12,570 nucleotides of DNA from Eubacteriales bacterium (GTDB taxonomy: Bacteria; Bacillota; Clostridia; Peptostreptococcales; Anaerovoracaceae): contig JAQXNW010000141.1 of the NCBI GenBank assembly GCA_029098205.1, positions 1-12,570 on the forward strand, written 5' to 3'. Made by a program: the position numbers and the translations under genes. This document shows positions 1 to 6,366 of the stretch, piece by piece. Position 1 is the stretch's first letter. Each line of letters opens with the position of its first letter. The notes beneath the pieces are model-generated. The model had not been told where the DNA came from, did not search any database, and saw only the letters and a list, made by a program, of their open reading frames with translations.

Positions 1-663
1 GATTACAGCAAGGAGACAGTTTACAGCGAAAATCCGCTGGAGATTGCGCAGGATTTTGAAGAGGCAGGCGCAGAGTATCTGCATGTCGTGGATCTGGACG
101 GCGCGATAAACGGAAGCCAGCCGAATTTTGCGGCAGTCGAAGAAATTATTGATGGAACGGGTCTTAAGGTGGAAATCGGCGGAGGCATCCGAAATGAGGA
201 AATCATCGTCGATTATGCGAAAGCGGGTGCTCTTCGGGTAATCATCGGGACGAAAGCGGTCGAGGATCCGATGTTCACTGCAGATATGATCCGCCGGCAC
301 GGAAATAACGTTGCGGTCGGAATCGATATCGTCGGGACGAAGGTAGCGACGCACGGATGGACAAAGATCACGGATATAAATGTGGATCAGCTGATCGAAG
401 AGCTGATGGACGATGGAATCGACACGGTAATCTGTACAGATATTGCCAGAGACGGCGCCATGAGCGGAACGAATATGGAGCTGTACCGGAAACTAGTGAA
501 AGATTACGGCGGTTATGTTGATATTGTGGCCTGCGGCGGAATTCATACGATGGAAGAGCTGGAGAAGCTTTCGGATATCGGTGTATCCGGGGCGATCATC
601 GGACGCGCGTTTTATAACGGCGCGCTGGATATCCGGGAAGTGATTCCGGCTTTTGCAGAATAG
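1..663 (+). CDS. hisA: HisA, phosphoribosylformimino-AICAR-P isomerase (5' partial)
   Basis: Isomerises ProFAR to PRFAR (an Amadori rearrangement) in the cytoplasmic histidine pathway, making the substrate of HisF. The frame is open from base 1, so the protein enters mid-gene; 220 residues are visible against about 240 for the family, and the missing N-terminus would carry the first catalytic Asp (LD motif). Visible (beta/alpha)8-barrel marks are VVDLDGA (codons 26-32), the phosphate-binding EIGGGIR, the second catalytic Asp in VGID (bases 325-327), CTDIARDGAMSG with the conserved Thr, and ACGGI followed by GAIIGRAFYNG. The stretch after the catalytic Asp reads DIVGTKVATHGW, where many homologues have a basic residue two places after the Asp; it otherwise looks intact. 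It lies 33 bases ahead of hisF in the same operon. Family assignment is firm; the start cannot be seen. Confidence 0.96.
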   Translation, partial: DYSKETVYSENPLEIAQDFEEAGAEYLHVVDLDGAINGSQPNFAAVEEIIDGTGLKVEIGGGIRNEEIIVDYAKAGALRVIIGTKAVEDPMFTADMIRRHGNNVAVGIDIVGTKVATHGWTKITDINVDQLIEELMDDGIDTVICTDIARDGAMSGTNMELYRKLVKDYGGYVDIVACGGIHTMEELEKLSDIGVSGAIIGRAFYNGALDIREVIPAFAE

Positions 664-696
664 AGAATTTGACAGACCGAGATCGGAGAGAAATGG

Positions 697-1455
697 ATGA
701 TTACAAAAAGAATCATTCCCTGTCTGGATGTTAAGGACGGACGCGTTGTAAAAGGAAAAAACTTCAAGGGACTTGCGGATGTAGCATCTCCAGTGGAGCT
801 TGGAAAATATTACAGCGATCACGGTGCGGATGAGCTTGTGTTCTATGATATTACCGCATCGGTAGAAGGCCGGAAACTTTTTACAGATATTTTGAAAGAA
901 GTTGCGTCGACGATTTTTATACCGCTTTCGGTTGGGGGAGGTATCCGGACGACGGATGATTTCGAGAGAGTGCTGAGTGCCGGCGCAGACAAGGTTTCTG
1001 TTAATTCCGGAGCGATCGCGGATCCCAGTCTGATCCCGAAAGCCGCGAAGCTGTACGGGAACCAGTGCGTGGTTCTTTCTGTAGATATTGCCCGCGTTGA
1101 TGGAAAATTCAAGGTTTTCGCGAAGGGCGGCAGGGAAAATACAGGACTCGATGCGCTGGATTGGATCCGCCGGGGACAGGAAAACGGAGCGGGCGAAATT
1201 GTCGTAAACAGCATCGACACAGATGGTGTAAAACAGGGATTTGATATCGAAATGCTCCGAGCTGTCGAAGAGATTGCGGATGTTCCGGTAATTGCGTCCG
1301 GCGGCGCCGGATCGATTCAGGACTTTGTCGATTTGTTCCGGGAAATCCCGGATATTGATGCAGGGCTTGCCGCATCTATTTTCCATTATGGCGAAGTGGA
1401 AATCATGGATCTCAAGAAAGAGCTTGCGAAGAACGGTGTATTGGTGCGGCTATGA
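697..1455 (+). CDS. hisF: HisF, imidazole glycerol phosphate synthase cyclase subunit
   Basis: The cyclase subunit that, with the glutaminase HisH, converts PRFAR plus ammonia into imidazole glycerol phosphate and AICAR. The 252-residue length matches the family. The N-terminus MITKRIIPCLDVKDGRVVKG is diagnostic; the catalytic pair is Asp11 (CLDV) and Asp130 (LSVD). Phosphate-binding loops are SVGGGIR (78-84) and ASGGAGS near the C-terminus, and NSIDTDG is also present. GGAGAG at 685-690 sits 6 bases before the chosen ATG at 697; another ATG at 693 is out of frame. The stop overlaps the hisI start (ATGA, 1452-1455), so translation of the two is probably coupled. No hisH is visible in the window; it is presumably upstream in the same operon. 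Confidence 0.98.
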   Translation: MITKRIIPCLDVKDGRVVKGKNFKGLADVASPVELGKYYSDHGADELVFYDITASVEGRKLFTDILKEVASTIFIPLSVGGGIRTTDDFERVLSAGADKVSVNSGAIADPSLIPKAAKLYGNQCVVLSVDIARVDGKFKVFAKGGRENTGLDALDWIRRGQENGAGEIVVNSIDTDGVKQGFDIEMLRAVEEIADVPVIASGGAGSIQDFVDLFREIPDIDAGLAASIFHYGEVEIMDLKKELAKNGVLVRL

Positions 1456-1853
1456 AAGATGATTTTTATGAAAGAGTAACACCGGAGGATCTGAAATACG
1501 ATGACCGCGGGCTTATTCCGGCGATCGTACAGGATTATGAGACGAAACGGGTTCTTACGCTTGCCTATATGAATGCGGAGAGTCTCCGAAGAACTCTTGA
1601 AATCGGGCAGACGGTATTCTGGTCGCGTTCGCGGAAGGAATTCTGGCATAAAGGAGAGACGAGCGGAAATTATCAATATGTGAAAGCGATTATCGCAGAC
1701 TGTGATCGGGACGCGCTTACCGTTCTGGTGACAAAGGACGGTCCGGCATGCCACCATGGGACGGATTCCTGCTTTTCTTATCCGCTGTTCGGAGATATGC
1801 CGGAAGAATTCCGGAAGATTGACCAGGAGACCGAAAAGAAAAATAACGAATAG
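1452..1853 (+). CDS. hisI: HisI, phosphoribosyl-AMP cyclohydrolase
   Basis: Opens the adenine ring of phosphoribosyl-AMP to give ProFAR, the substrate of HisA. The 133-residue protein carries the metal motifs of the family: Asp83, Asp85 and Asp87 in DCDRD for Mg2+, and Cys84, Cys100 and Cys107 (DCD and GPACHHGTDSC) for Zn2+. RVLTLAYMN and FWSRSR(K)EFWHKGETSGN are also typical. It is a stand-alone cyclohydrolase: many bacteria fuse it to the pyrophosphatase HisE, but here the protein ends 26 residues after the last Cys in a polar tail and no hisE follows. There is no clear Shine-Dalgarno site, consistent with coupling to hisF through the 4-base overlap. It is the last gene before the terminator at 1874-1917. 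Confidence 0.97.
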   Translation: MKDDFYERVTPEDLKYDDRGLIPAIVQDYETKRVLTLAYMNAESLRRTLEIGQTVFWSRSRKEFWHKGETSGNYQYVKAIIADCDRDALTVLVTKDGPACHHGTDSCFSYPLFGDMPEEFRKIDQETEKKNNE

Positions 1854-1873
1854 AACGAATAGAAAGAGATTTT

Positions 1874-1917
1874 ATCCGGCAAAGTGTAGGATGCAAATAC
1901 GCTTTGACCGGATTTTT
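1874..1917 (+). terminator. Intrinsic terminator after the his genes
   Basis: ATCCGGCAAAG (1874-1884) pairs with CTTTG-A-CCGGAT (1902-1913), an 11-bp stem with a single bulged A at 1907. The 17-base loop is followed directly by five T residues (1913-1917). It lies 21 bases after the hisI stop and marks the likely end of the his transcript. Confidence 0.82.
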
Positions 1918-1998
1918 CGCGTAAAAAATCTCATAAATTCGCGTGAAGAAAATCGCAGAAAATTGTATAAGCATAAAATTATAAAGAAAGGATGCTCT

Positions 1999-2832
1999 AT
2001 GAAGCTGCATGTAATCAATCCGAAGGGAGATATGAATTTTCATACACATACGACATACTGCGATGGGAAAGATACTCCGCGTGAAATGGCGGATCGGGCG
2101 GTCGAACTCGGATTCCGGGCGCTGGGTTTTTCCGGGCATGGTTTTTTAGAGTGCGATACGGACTGCTGCATGACCCGTGAAGGAGAAGACGCGTATTTTC
2201 GGGAAATCAGCGATATGAAGGAAGAATACCGAGGTGTGCTTGATATTCGGGTCGGATTGGAACGTGATTATTATAACCGGCACCATTTCCATCCGTATGA
2301 TTACGAGATCGGATCGGTGCATTATGTGGAGAAGGATGGATATTATACGGCCATTGACGATACTCCGGAGAGACTGGAAGAAGGAGTGAACCGCTGCTTT
2401 GACGGGGATTTTCGGGCCTTCTGCGAACGGTATTTTGAATTGGAAAGCGAAGTTCTTCAAGTGACCGGCGCGGAAATCGTGGGTCATTTTGATTTGATCC
2501 GGAAGCTTAACCACGGGAACCGCTTTTTCAATGAAAATGCAGCATGGTATAAGGATCTTGCGATTTCAGCGGTCCGGAAAATTGCGAAGACGAAAGTGAA
2601 AAGAAGGAGCACGATTACGGATCTCCTGGGCGAGAGCGATCTCCCGATTTTTGAGATTAATACCGGAGGAATGGCAAAGGGGTACCGCAGTACGCCGTAC
2701 CCGGCAGATTTTATTCTGGATGAGATTGCAAGGCTCGGCCTTCCTGTCATTCTTCAAAGTGACTGTCACGACCGAAAAAAGTTGAATTATGCTTTTTCCG
2801 ATCTGCTCCCGAAACTGAACGCGGAAAGGTAA
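1999..2832 (+). CDS. hisJ: PHP-family phosphoesterase, probable histidinol-phosphatase
   Basis: Probably dephosphorylates L-histidinol phosphate to histidinol, the penultimate step of histidine synthesis, as PHP-type (HisJ/HisK) enzymes do in Firmicutes. Metal ligands of the PHP fold are visible in order in the 277-residue protein: His15 and His17 (HTH), His47 (SGHG), Glu88 (GLERD), His108 (GSVHY), His163 (GHFD), and Asp255 and His257 (SDCHD). THTTYCDGKDTPREM is characteristic of the HisJ-like group. The start at 1999 is set by AAAGGA (1987-1992) 6 bases upstream; the same frame is open further back but overlaps hisI. A basic/polar stretch at about residues 198-213, before FEINTGG, seems longer than in most relatives. 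The gene lies beyond the his terminator, so it has read-through or its own unseen promoter. PHP fold is certain; the substrate is inferred from neighbours. Confidence 0.8.
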   Translation: MKLHVINPKGDMNFHTHTTYCDGKDTPREMADRAVELGFRALGFSGHGFLECDTDCCMTREGEDAYFREISDMKEEYRGVLDIRVGLERDYYNRHHFHPYDYEIGSVHYVEKDGYYTAIDDTPERLEEGVNRCFDGDFRAFCERYFELESEVLQVTGAEIVGHFDLIRKLNHGNRFFNENAAWYKDLAISAVRKIAKTKVKRRSTITDLLGESDLPIFEINTGGMAKGYRSTPYPADFILDEIARLGLPVILQSDCHDRKKLNYAFSDLLPKLNAER

Positions 2833-2888
2833 AAACAAGCCTTTTTTACGGTTTTCCATGATTTTTCTGTGAAGAGAGGATGGATTGT

Positions 2889-2917
2889 TTGAATTGGTAT
2901 CTGTGAGATGGTAGAAT
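2889..2917 (+). promoter_or_regulatory. Probable sigma-A promoter for the foldase gene
   Basis: TTGAAT (2889-2894) and TAGAAT (2912-2917) are separated by exactly 17 bases, matching four and five of six consensus positions. Transcription would start near 2924 and leave a roughly 100-base leader before the ATG at 3026. The leader is T-rich at 2977-3009. The 193-base gap after the PHP gene shows no convincing intrinsic terminator; only an imperfect A/T-rich pairing is present around 2822-2858. Confidence 0.6.
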
Positions 2918-3025
2918 AACTCTGTATTTATTGCCTTTGAGGGTATTCTCTGTTTTTATGCGGGAACTCTTGAAATCATTATTAGCTTTTTTATTTTTAT
3001 AGATTTTTTCATAGGAGCTGGCAGC

Positions 3026-4129
3026 ATGAGCAAGAAAGCTAAAATTCTGGTCGGAATTGTCATTTTGGCGGCGGTTGCCGTATGCGCTGGAATTCTGATC
3101 TGGAAATCCGGATACTTCGAGGATTCCAATTATGCGCGTCTTAATACGGATAAGTACGTCACGCTTGGAAAATATAAGGGTCTTACTTATACGAAGACGA
3201 AGGTTACAGTGACGGATGCGGAAGTAAAGGAGAAAATTGATTCGGCCGTTGAGAAATCCGCTACGTCGAAGAAAGTGAAGACCGGTACTGTTGCGGAGGG
3301 AGATACGATTACGATTTCCTATGTAGGAAAGATCAACGGAAAAACCTTTGACGGCGGCAGTGCGACGAATTCGACGATTACCGTAGGTTCTGCCGGATTT
3401 ATCGATGGCTTTGAGGACGGGCTGATCGGACAGAAAGTCGGAAGCAAGGTAAAGCTGAACCTGCAGTTCCCGAGCAGTTATTACAATTCGGATGTCGCCG
3501 GGAAAAAGGTTGTATTTACAGTAACGATCAATTCGAAAACGGTGAAGACGACGCCCACGTACAATACGGCATGGGTCAAGAAGAATACAAAATATAAGAC
3601 GACAGCTGCATACGAAAAATCCGTTAGGGCGAGTCTCAAGAAAGAAAAAGAAGCGGACGCAGAAGATGAAGCGAAGCAGCAGCTTTGGGCAAAGGCGGTC
3701 GATAATTCGAAGGTGAAGTCCTACCCGAAGAAGCAGCTTGCCTATGAGCAGAAGCTTATTAAGGATCAGTATACTTTGCAGGCCGAAAATTACGGGATGA
3801 CTTTTAAGAAGTACTTAAAAGCGATGAATCTTACGCAGACGAAATTTAACAAGCAGGTTAAATCCTATTCCAAGAGCGTTGTGAAGCAGAAGCTGGTTTT
3901 ATATGCCATTGCGGATAAAGAAAATGTGAAGGTCACCAATAAGGAATACAAGAAATATCTGGATAATCTTCTGAAACAGGCCGGGTTCACAGAATCAACG
4001 TTCAAGAGCCAGTATGGAATGTCGATTGATGAATACGGAAAGCAGAACGATCTGAAAACCGCGCTGCTTTTGCAGGACGTTTTGGATAAGATAATGGACA
4101 GCGCGAAGGCGAAATCCGCGAAGGGCTGA
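3026..4129 (+). CDS. Membrane-anchored FKBP/trigger-factor-like peptidyl-prolyl isomerase
   Basis: Predicted foldase acting outside the cytoplasmic membrane on exported proteins. The 367-residue protein starts with a basic tip and one hydrophobic segment (about residues 7-26), read as a signal anchor; a Cys at 20 is preceded by AVAV, a poor lipobox. An FKBP-type isomerase domain follows (about 88-172) with ISYVGKINGKTFDGG and GFIDGFEDGLIGQKVGSKV. The rest (about 176-360) is lysine-rich, helical and resembles the trigger factor C-terminal chaperone arms. The ribosome-binding N-terminal domain of true trigger factor is absent, so I read this as an extracytoplasmic relative rather than Tig, possibly playing a PrsA-like role. 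AGGAG at 3013-3017 stands 8 bases before the ATG. It appears monocistronic, with a promoter upstream and a terminator downstream. Confidence 0.85.
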   Translation: MSKKAKILVGIVILAAVAVCAGILIWKSGYFEDSNYARLNTDKYVTLGKYKGLTYTKTKVTVTDAEVKEKIDSAVEKSATSKKVKTGTVAEGDTITISYVGKINGKTFDGGSATNSTITVGSAGFIDGFEDGLIGQKVGSKVKLNLQFPSSYYNSDVAGKKVVFTVTINSKTVKTTPTYNTAWVKKNTKYKTTAAYEKSVRASLKKEKEADAEDEAKQQLWAKAVDNSKVKSYPKKQLAYEQKLIKDQYTLQAENYGMTFKKYLKAMNLTQTKFNKQVKSYSKSVVKQKLVLYAIADKENVKVTNKEYKKYLDNLLKQAGFTESTFKSQYGMSIDEYGKQNDLKTALLLQDVLDKIMDSAKAKSAKG

Positions 4130-4151
4130 TGCCAGGGCTTTGTCCTCGCTG

Positions 4152-4171
4152 CTTCTGTGCTGTAACAGAAG
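4152..4171 (+). other. Perfect 7-bp hairpin without T-tract
   Basis: CTTCTGT (4152-4158) and ACAGAAG (4165-4171) are perfect inverted repeats around a 6-base loop. The 3' arm overlaps an AAGGAG sequence (4169-4174). No T-run follows, so it is not an intrinsic terminator by itself; it could protect the 3' end of the upstream mRNA or fold in a leader. Confidence 0.5.
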
Positions 4172-4190
4172 GAGAATGAAATCCTATATA
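4162..4190 (+). promoter_or_regulatory. Weak candidate promoter ahead of nrdR-cmk
   Basis: GTAACA (4162-4167) and TATATA (4185-4190) are 17 bases apart, four of six consensus matches each. A transcript from here would start around 4197, inside the following hairpin, and so escape termination by it. No better candidate is seen between the terminator and the nrdR-cmk start, but the match is weak. Confidence 0.25.
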
Positions 4191-4223
4191 ACCCATGGGA
4201 GCAAGCGGTTTCCATGGGTTTTT
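4190..4223 (+). terminator. Intrinsic terminator after the foldase gene
   Basis: AACCCATGG (4190-4198) pairs perfectly with CCATGGGTT (4212-4220) over a 13-base loop, and the 3' arm runs into five T residues (4219-4223). It lies 61 bases past the foldase stop and 80 bases before the nrdR-cmk start, separating the two transcripts or acting as a leader attenuator for the second. Confidence 0.75.
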
Positions 4224-4302
4224 CGAGTCAAAGGGAGCTATGGCTTACAGGCAGACAATTTCCAGGTTCTGCTCCTGGCCGGGAAATAGAAGGAGAAGCA
4301 AT

Positions 4303-5448
4303 ATGAAATGCCCTTATTGCGGCGGATTGGAAACACGGGTTTTGGATTCACGGCAGACCGAAGACGGCTATGTGGTTCGAAGAAGAAGGGCCTGTGACAG
4401 CTGCGGACGCCGGTTCACGACATATGAAACGGCGGAAGTGTCCATGATGATGGTTGTGAAGAAGGATGGCAGAAGAGAGGCGTTTGACCGTACAAAGGTA
4501 AAGAACGGGATCGTCCGCGCCTGTGAGAAACGACCGGTATCCATGGACCAGATTGATCAGGTTGTAAATTCAATTGAGCAAAGCGTATATTCTTCCGGAG
4601 AGAAAGAAGTGACAAGCGGTTTCGTCGGTGAACTGGTGATGAACGCTCTCAGAGATCTGGATCAGGTGGCTTATATTCGTTTTGCTTCTGTATATCATGA
4701 ATTTGCCGACGTGGAGAAATTTGCGGAAGAAATTGATAAACTCCGGCAGAATTCAAAAGAAGAGCATTTGGATTCCGGGGATGCGCCGCGGACGGTCCGG
4801 ATCGCGATTGACGGTCCTTCCGGAGCCGGAAAGAGCACCATTGCGAAGAAAGTGGCCAGCCGCCTTGGCTTCGACTATATTGACACCGGTGCCATGTACC
4901 GGGCTGTAGGTTATAAGATGCGGAAGGAGGGTATCTCTCCGGACGATTCGAAAGCGGTGCATGCGCTTCTGGAACATACGGAAATAGATTTTCGAAACGG
5001 CCGGGTTTTTCTCGACGGAGAAGACATCAGCGACAGAATCCGGACGCCGGAGATTTCGAAAGCGGCTTCCGAATGCGCGGAAATTCCAGAAGTGCGTACG
5101 AAGCTTGTGGAAATTCAGCAGGAAATCGGCCGCTCTAAAAATGCCGTCATGGATGGCAGAGATATTGCGACACGCGTTTTCCCGGATGCGCAGTACAAAT
5201 TTTTCCTGACGGCGTCTCCGGAAGAGCGGGCTTCCAGAAGGTACCGGGAACAGAAGGAAAAAGGACTGGACTGCAATTACGAAGAAGTGCTCCGGGATGT
5301 TCGGGAACGGGATTACCGGGATATGCACCGGAAGACGGATCCGCTTCGGAAAGCGAAGGACGCGGTCGAGATTGATTCCACGAATCTTTCAGAAGAAGAG
5401 ACGGTCGGAGCGATCCTTTCCAGAATCCATATCCAGAAAGAGAAGTAA
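4303..5448 (+). CDS. nrdR-cmk: NrdR transcriptional repressor fused to cytidylate kinase
   Basis: One uninterrupted 381-residue reading frame encodes two normally separate proteins. Residues 1-148 are a complete NrdR: a zinc ribbon with Cys3, Cys6, Cys31 and Cys34 (CPYC, CDSC), the RRRRACDSCGRRFTTYE signature, and an ATP-cone (about 49-139) that senses ATP/dATP to control repression of ribonucleotide reductase genes. A polar linker (about 149-163) leads to a full CMP kinase (164-381), which phosphorylates CMP and dCMP with ATP: P-loop GPSGAGKST (171-179), DYIDTGAMYRA (191-201), MDGRDIATRVFP (283-294) and RDYRDMHRKTDPL (336-348). Both halves have family-typical length and intact key residues, so both are probably active. 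AAGGAG (4290-4295) stands 7 bases before the ATG at 4303; the frame is open back to 4195, but that part covers a terminator. A sequencing frameshift could mimic a fusion, yet the join shows no sign of one. Confidence 0.93.
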   Translation: MKCPYCGGLETRVLDSRQTEDGYVVRRRRACDSCGRRFTTYETAEVSMMMVVKKDGRREAFDRTKVKNGIVRACEKRPVSMDQIDQVVNSIEQSVYSSGEKEVTSGFVGELVMNALRDLDQVAYIRFASVYHEFADVEKFAEEIDKLRQNSKEEHLDSGDAPRTVRIAIDGPSGAGKSTIAKKVASRLGFDYIDTGAMYRAVGYKMRKEGISPDDSKAVHALLEHTEIDFRNGRVFLDGEDISDRIRTPEISKAASECAEIPEVRTKLVEIQQEIGRSKNAVMDGRDIATRVFPDAQYKFFLTASPEERASRRYREQKEKGLDCNYEEVLRDVRERDYRDMHRKTDPLRKAKDAVEIDSTNLSEEETVGAILSRIHIQKEK

Positions 5449-5537
5449 GAAAAACAGTGCTTTCGAATTTCCTGAGGAATGACTTTTATGGACTGATTTT
5501 CGGTTTTCATGCCGGGTTTCATTGGCAGGATCGGCAC

Positions 5538-5566
5538 TTGTACTACTTTTTTGATAGTGGTATAAT
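5538..5566 (+). promoter_or_regulatory. Strong sigma-A promoter of the radC-mre-PBP2-minD cluster
   Basis: TTGTAC (5538-5543), a 17-base spacer and a perfect TATAAT (5561-5566). Transcription would begin near 5573, giving a leader of about 74 bases that opens with a small hairpin (CTGAT 5574-5578 with ATCAG 5585-5589). This is the best promoter in the window. The 198-base gap from the nrdR-cmk stop to radC otherwise shows no clear terminator, only a 4-bp TTCC/GGAA hairpin near 5468-5478. Confidence 0.75.
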
Positions 5567-5646
5567 AACATGACTGATTTTGAGATCAGCGGAGAGTGAA
5601 TTTTCGGAGTGCAGGAAACCGTATGCGGTGCTGAAGGAGGTATGCG

Positions 5647-6324
5647 ATGCGGATTCAGGCGCTTCCAGAGAAAGAAAGACCCTTAGAGAAAGCGATGCTT
5701 GACGGAATTTCCAGCGTTTCGAATGCGGAGCTTTTGGCTTTGATTATACATAGCGGCATGAAAAATCGTTCTGCGCTTTCGCTTGCGGAAGATGTGCTGT
5801 CTATTTGTGAGGGAGGTCTGTTTGACCTCGGCTGTAAAGGGTTTGGAGAGTTGATGGAGATTCCGGGTCTGGGTCCGGGGAAAGCGGCGGCTATTTTGGC
5901 TGCCGTTGAATTGGGCAAACGTCTTTCCATCAGCCGGCAGCCGATGCGGCATCGGATCCTGGATGCAGATGATGCGGCTTCTATTTTTATGGAGCGGCTT
6001 CGTTTCGAGCGGAAAGAACATTTTGCGGTCATTCAGCTGAATGTGAAAGGAGAAATTCTCGCGCAGGAAGATGCTTCCGTTGGAGAACTTTCATCCGCTA
6101 TTGTCCATCCCCGTGAGGTTTTTCGTTCTGCTGTGCGGAGAAGTGCGGCATCTGTTATCTTCATCCACAATCATCCGAGTGGCGATCCCGCACCGAGTGA
6201 AGAGGATCTGAAAACAACGGAGCGGCTTGTTGACGCCGGGAAAATTCTTGGTATTACTGTCTTAGATCACATTATTATCGGAGACGGCTCTTTCAGCAGT
6301 CTTCGAAGCATGGGATATATATAA
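5647..6324 (+). CDS. radC: RadC family protein (JAB/MPN metalloprotease-like)
   Basis: RadC proteins carry a helix-hairpin-helix DNA-binding segment and a JAMM-type metal centre; the old link to DNA repair is unproven and the true function is unsettled. In this 225-residue protein the N-terminal UPF0758-type region contains the HhH segment (about 70-92, IPGLGPGKAAAILAAVELG). The JAMM motif lies at HNHPSGDPAPSEED, with His174, His176 and Asp187 in the H-x-H-x10-D spacing. VHPREVFRSAVRRSAASVI before it is typical. Length matches the family. AAGGAGG (5634-5640) lies 6 bases before the ATG and rules out the out-of-frame ATG at 5642. It is the first gene after the strong promoter and stands 42 bases ahead of mreB, the usual radC-mreB arrangement in Firmicutes. 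Confidence 0.95.
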   Translation: MRIQALPEKERPLEKAMLDGISSVSNAELLALIIHSGMKNRSALSLAEDVLSICEGGLFDLGCKGFGELMEIPGLGPGKAAAILAAVELGKRLSISRQPMRHRILDADDAASIFMERLRFERKEHFAVIQLNVKGEILAQEDASVGELSSAIVHPREVFRSAVRRSAASVIFIHNHPSGDPAPSEEDLKTTERLVDAGKILGITVLDHIIIGDGSFSSLRSMGYI

Positions 6325-6328
6325 TAAC

Positions 6329-6349
6329 GCGGCAGCAGCGGAGGGCCGC
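6329..6349 (+). other. GC-rich hairpin before the mreB ribosome binding site
   Basis: GCGGC (6329-6333) pairs with GCCGC (6345-6349) across an 11-base loop, ending one base before the mreB Shine-Dalgarno GGAGGG (6351-6356). There is no T-tract, so it is not a terminator; it could affect mRNA processing or mreB translation. Five base pairs is modest evidence. Confidence 0.35.
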
Positions 6350-6366
6350 AGGAGGGAAATCAGATT

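Noticed and set aside
668..673. Perfect TTGACA between hisA and hisF as a -35 box
   Set aside because: No -10-like sequence lies 16-18 bases downstream, where the hisF ribosome site and start are found. The TTGACA at 11643-11648 before minD likewise has no -10 partner.
493..1386. 297-codon ORF on the minus strand across hisA/hisF
   Set aside because: Antisense to two well-conserved his genes, low-complexity composition, and no family resemblance.
1756..1998. Extension of the PHP protein back into hisI
   Set aside because: It overlaps hisI and the his terminator; the ATG at 1999 has a good ribosome site and the PHP motif starts soon after.
3065..3088. Lipoprotein signal in the foldase (Cys20)
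   Set aside because: Residues before the Cys are AVAV rather than an L-[AS]-[GA]-C type lipobox, and a hydrophobic stretch continues after it; a signal anchor fits better.
4195..4302. 36-residue N-terminal extension of NrdR-Cmk
   Set aside because: It begins inside the terminator stem, has no ribosome site, and NrdR proteins start with the MKCPYC zinc ribbon at 4303.
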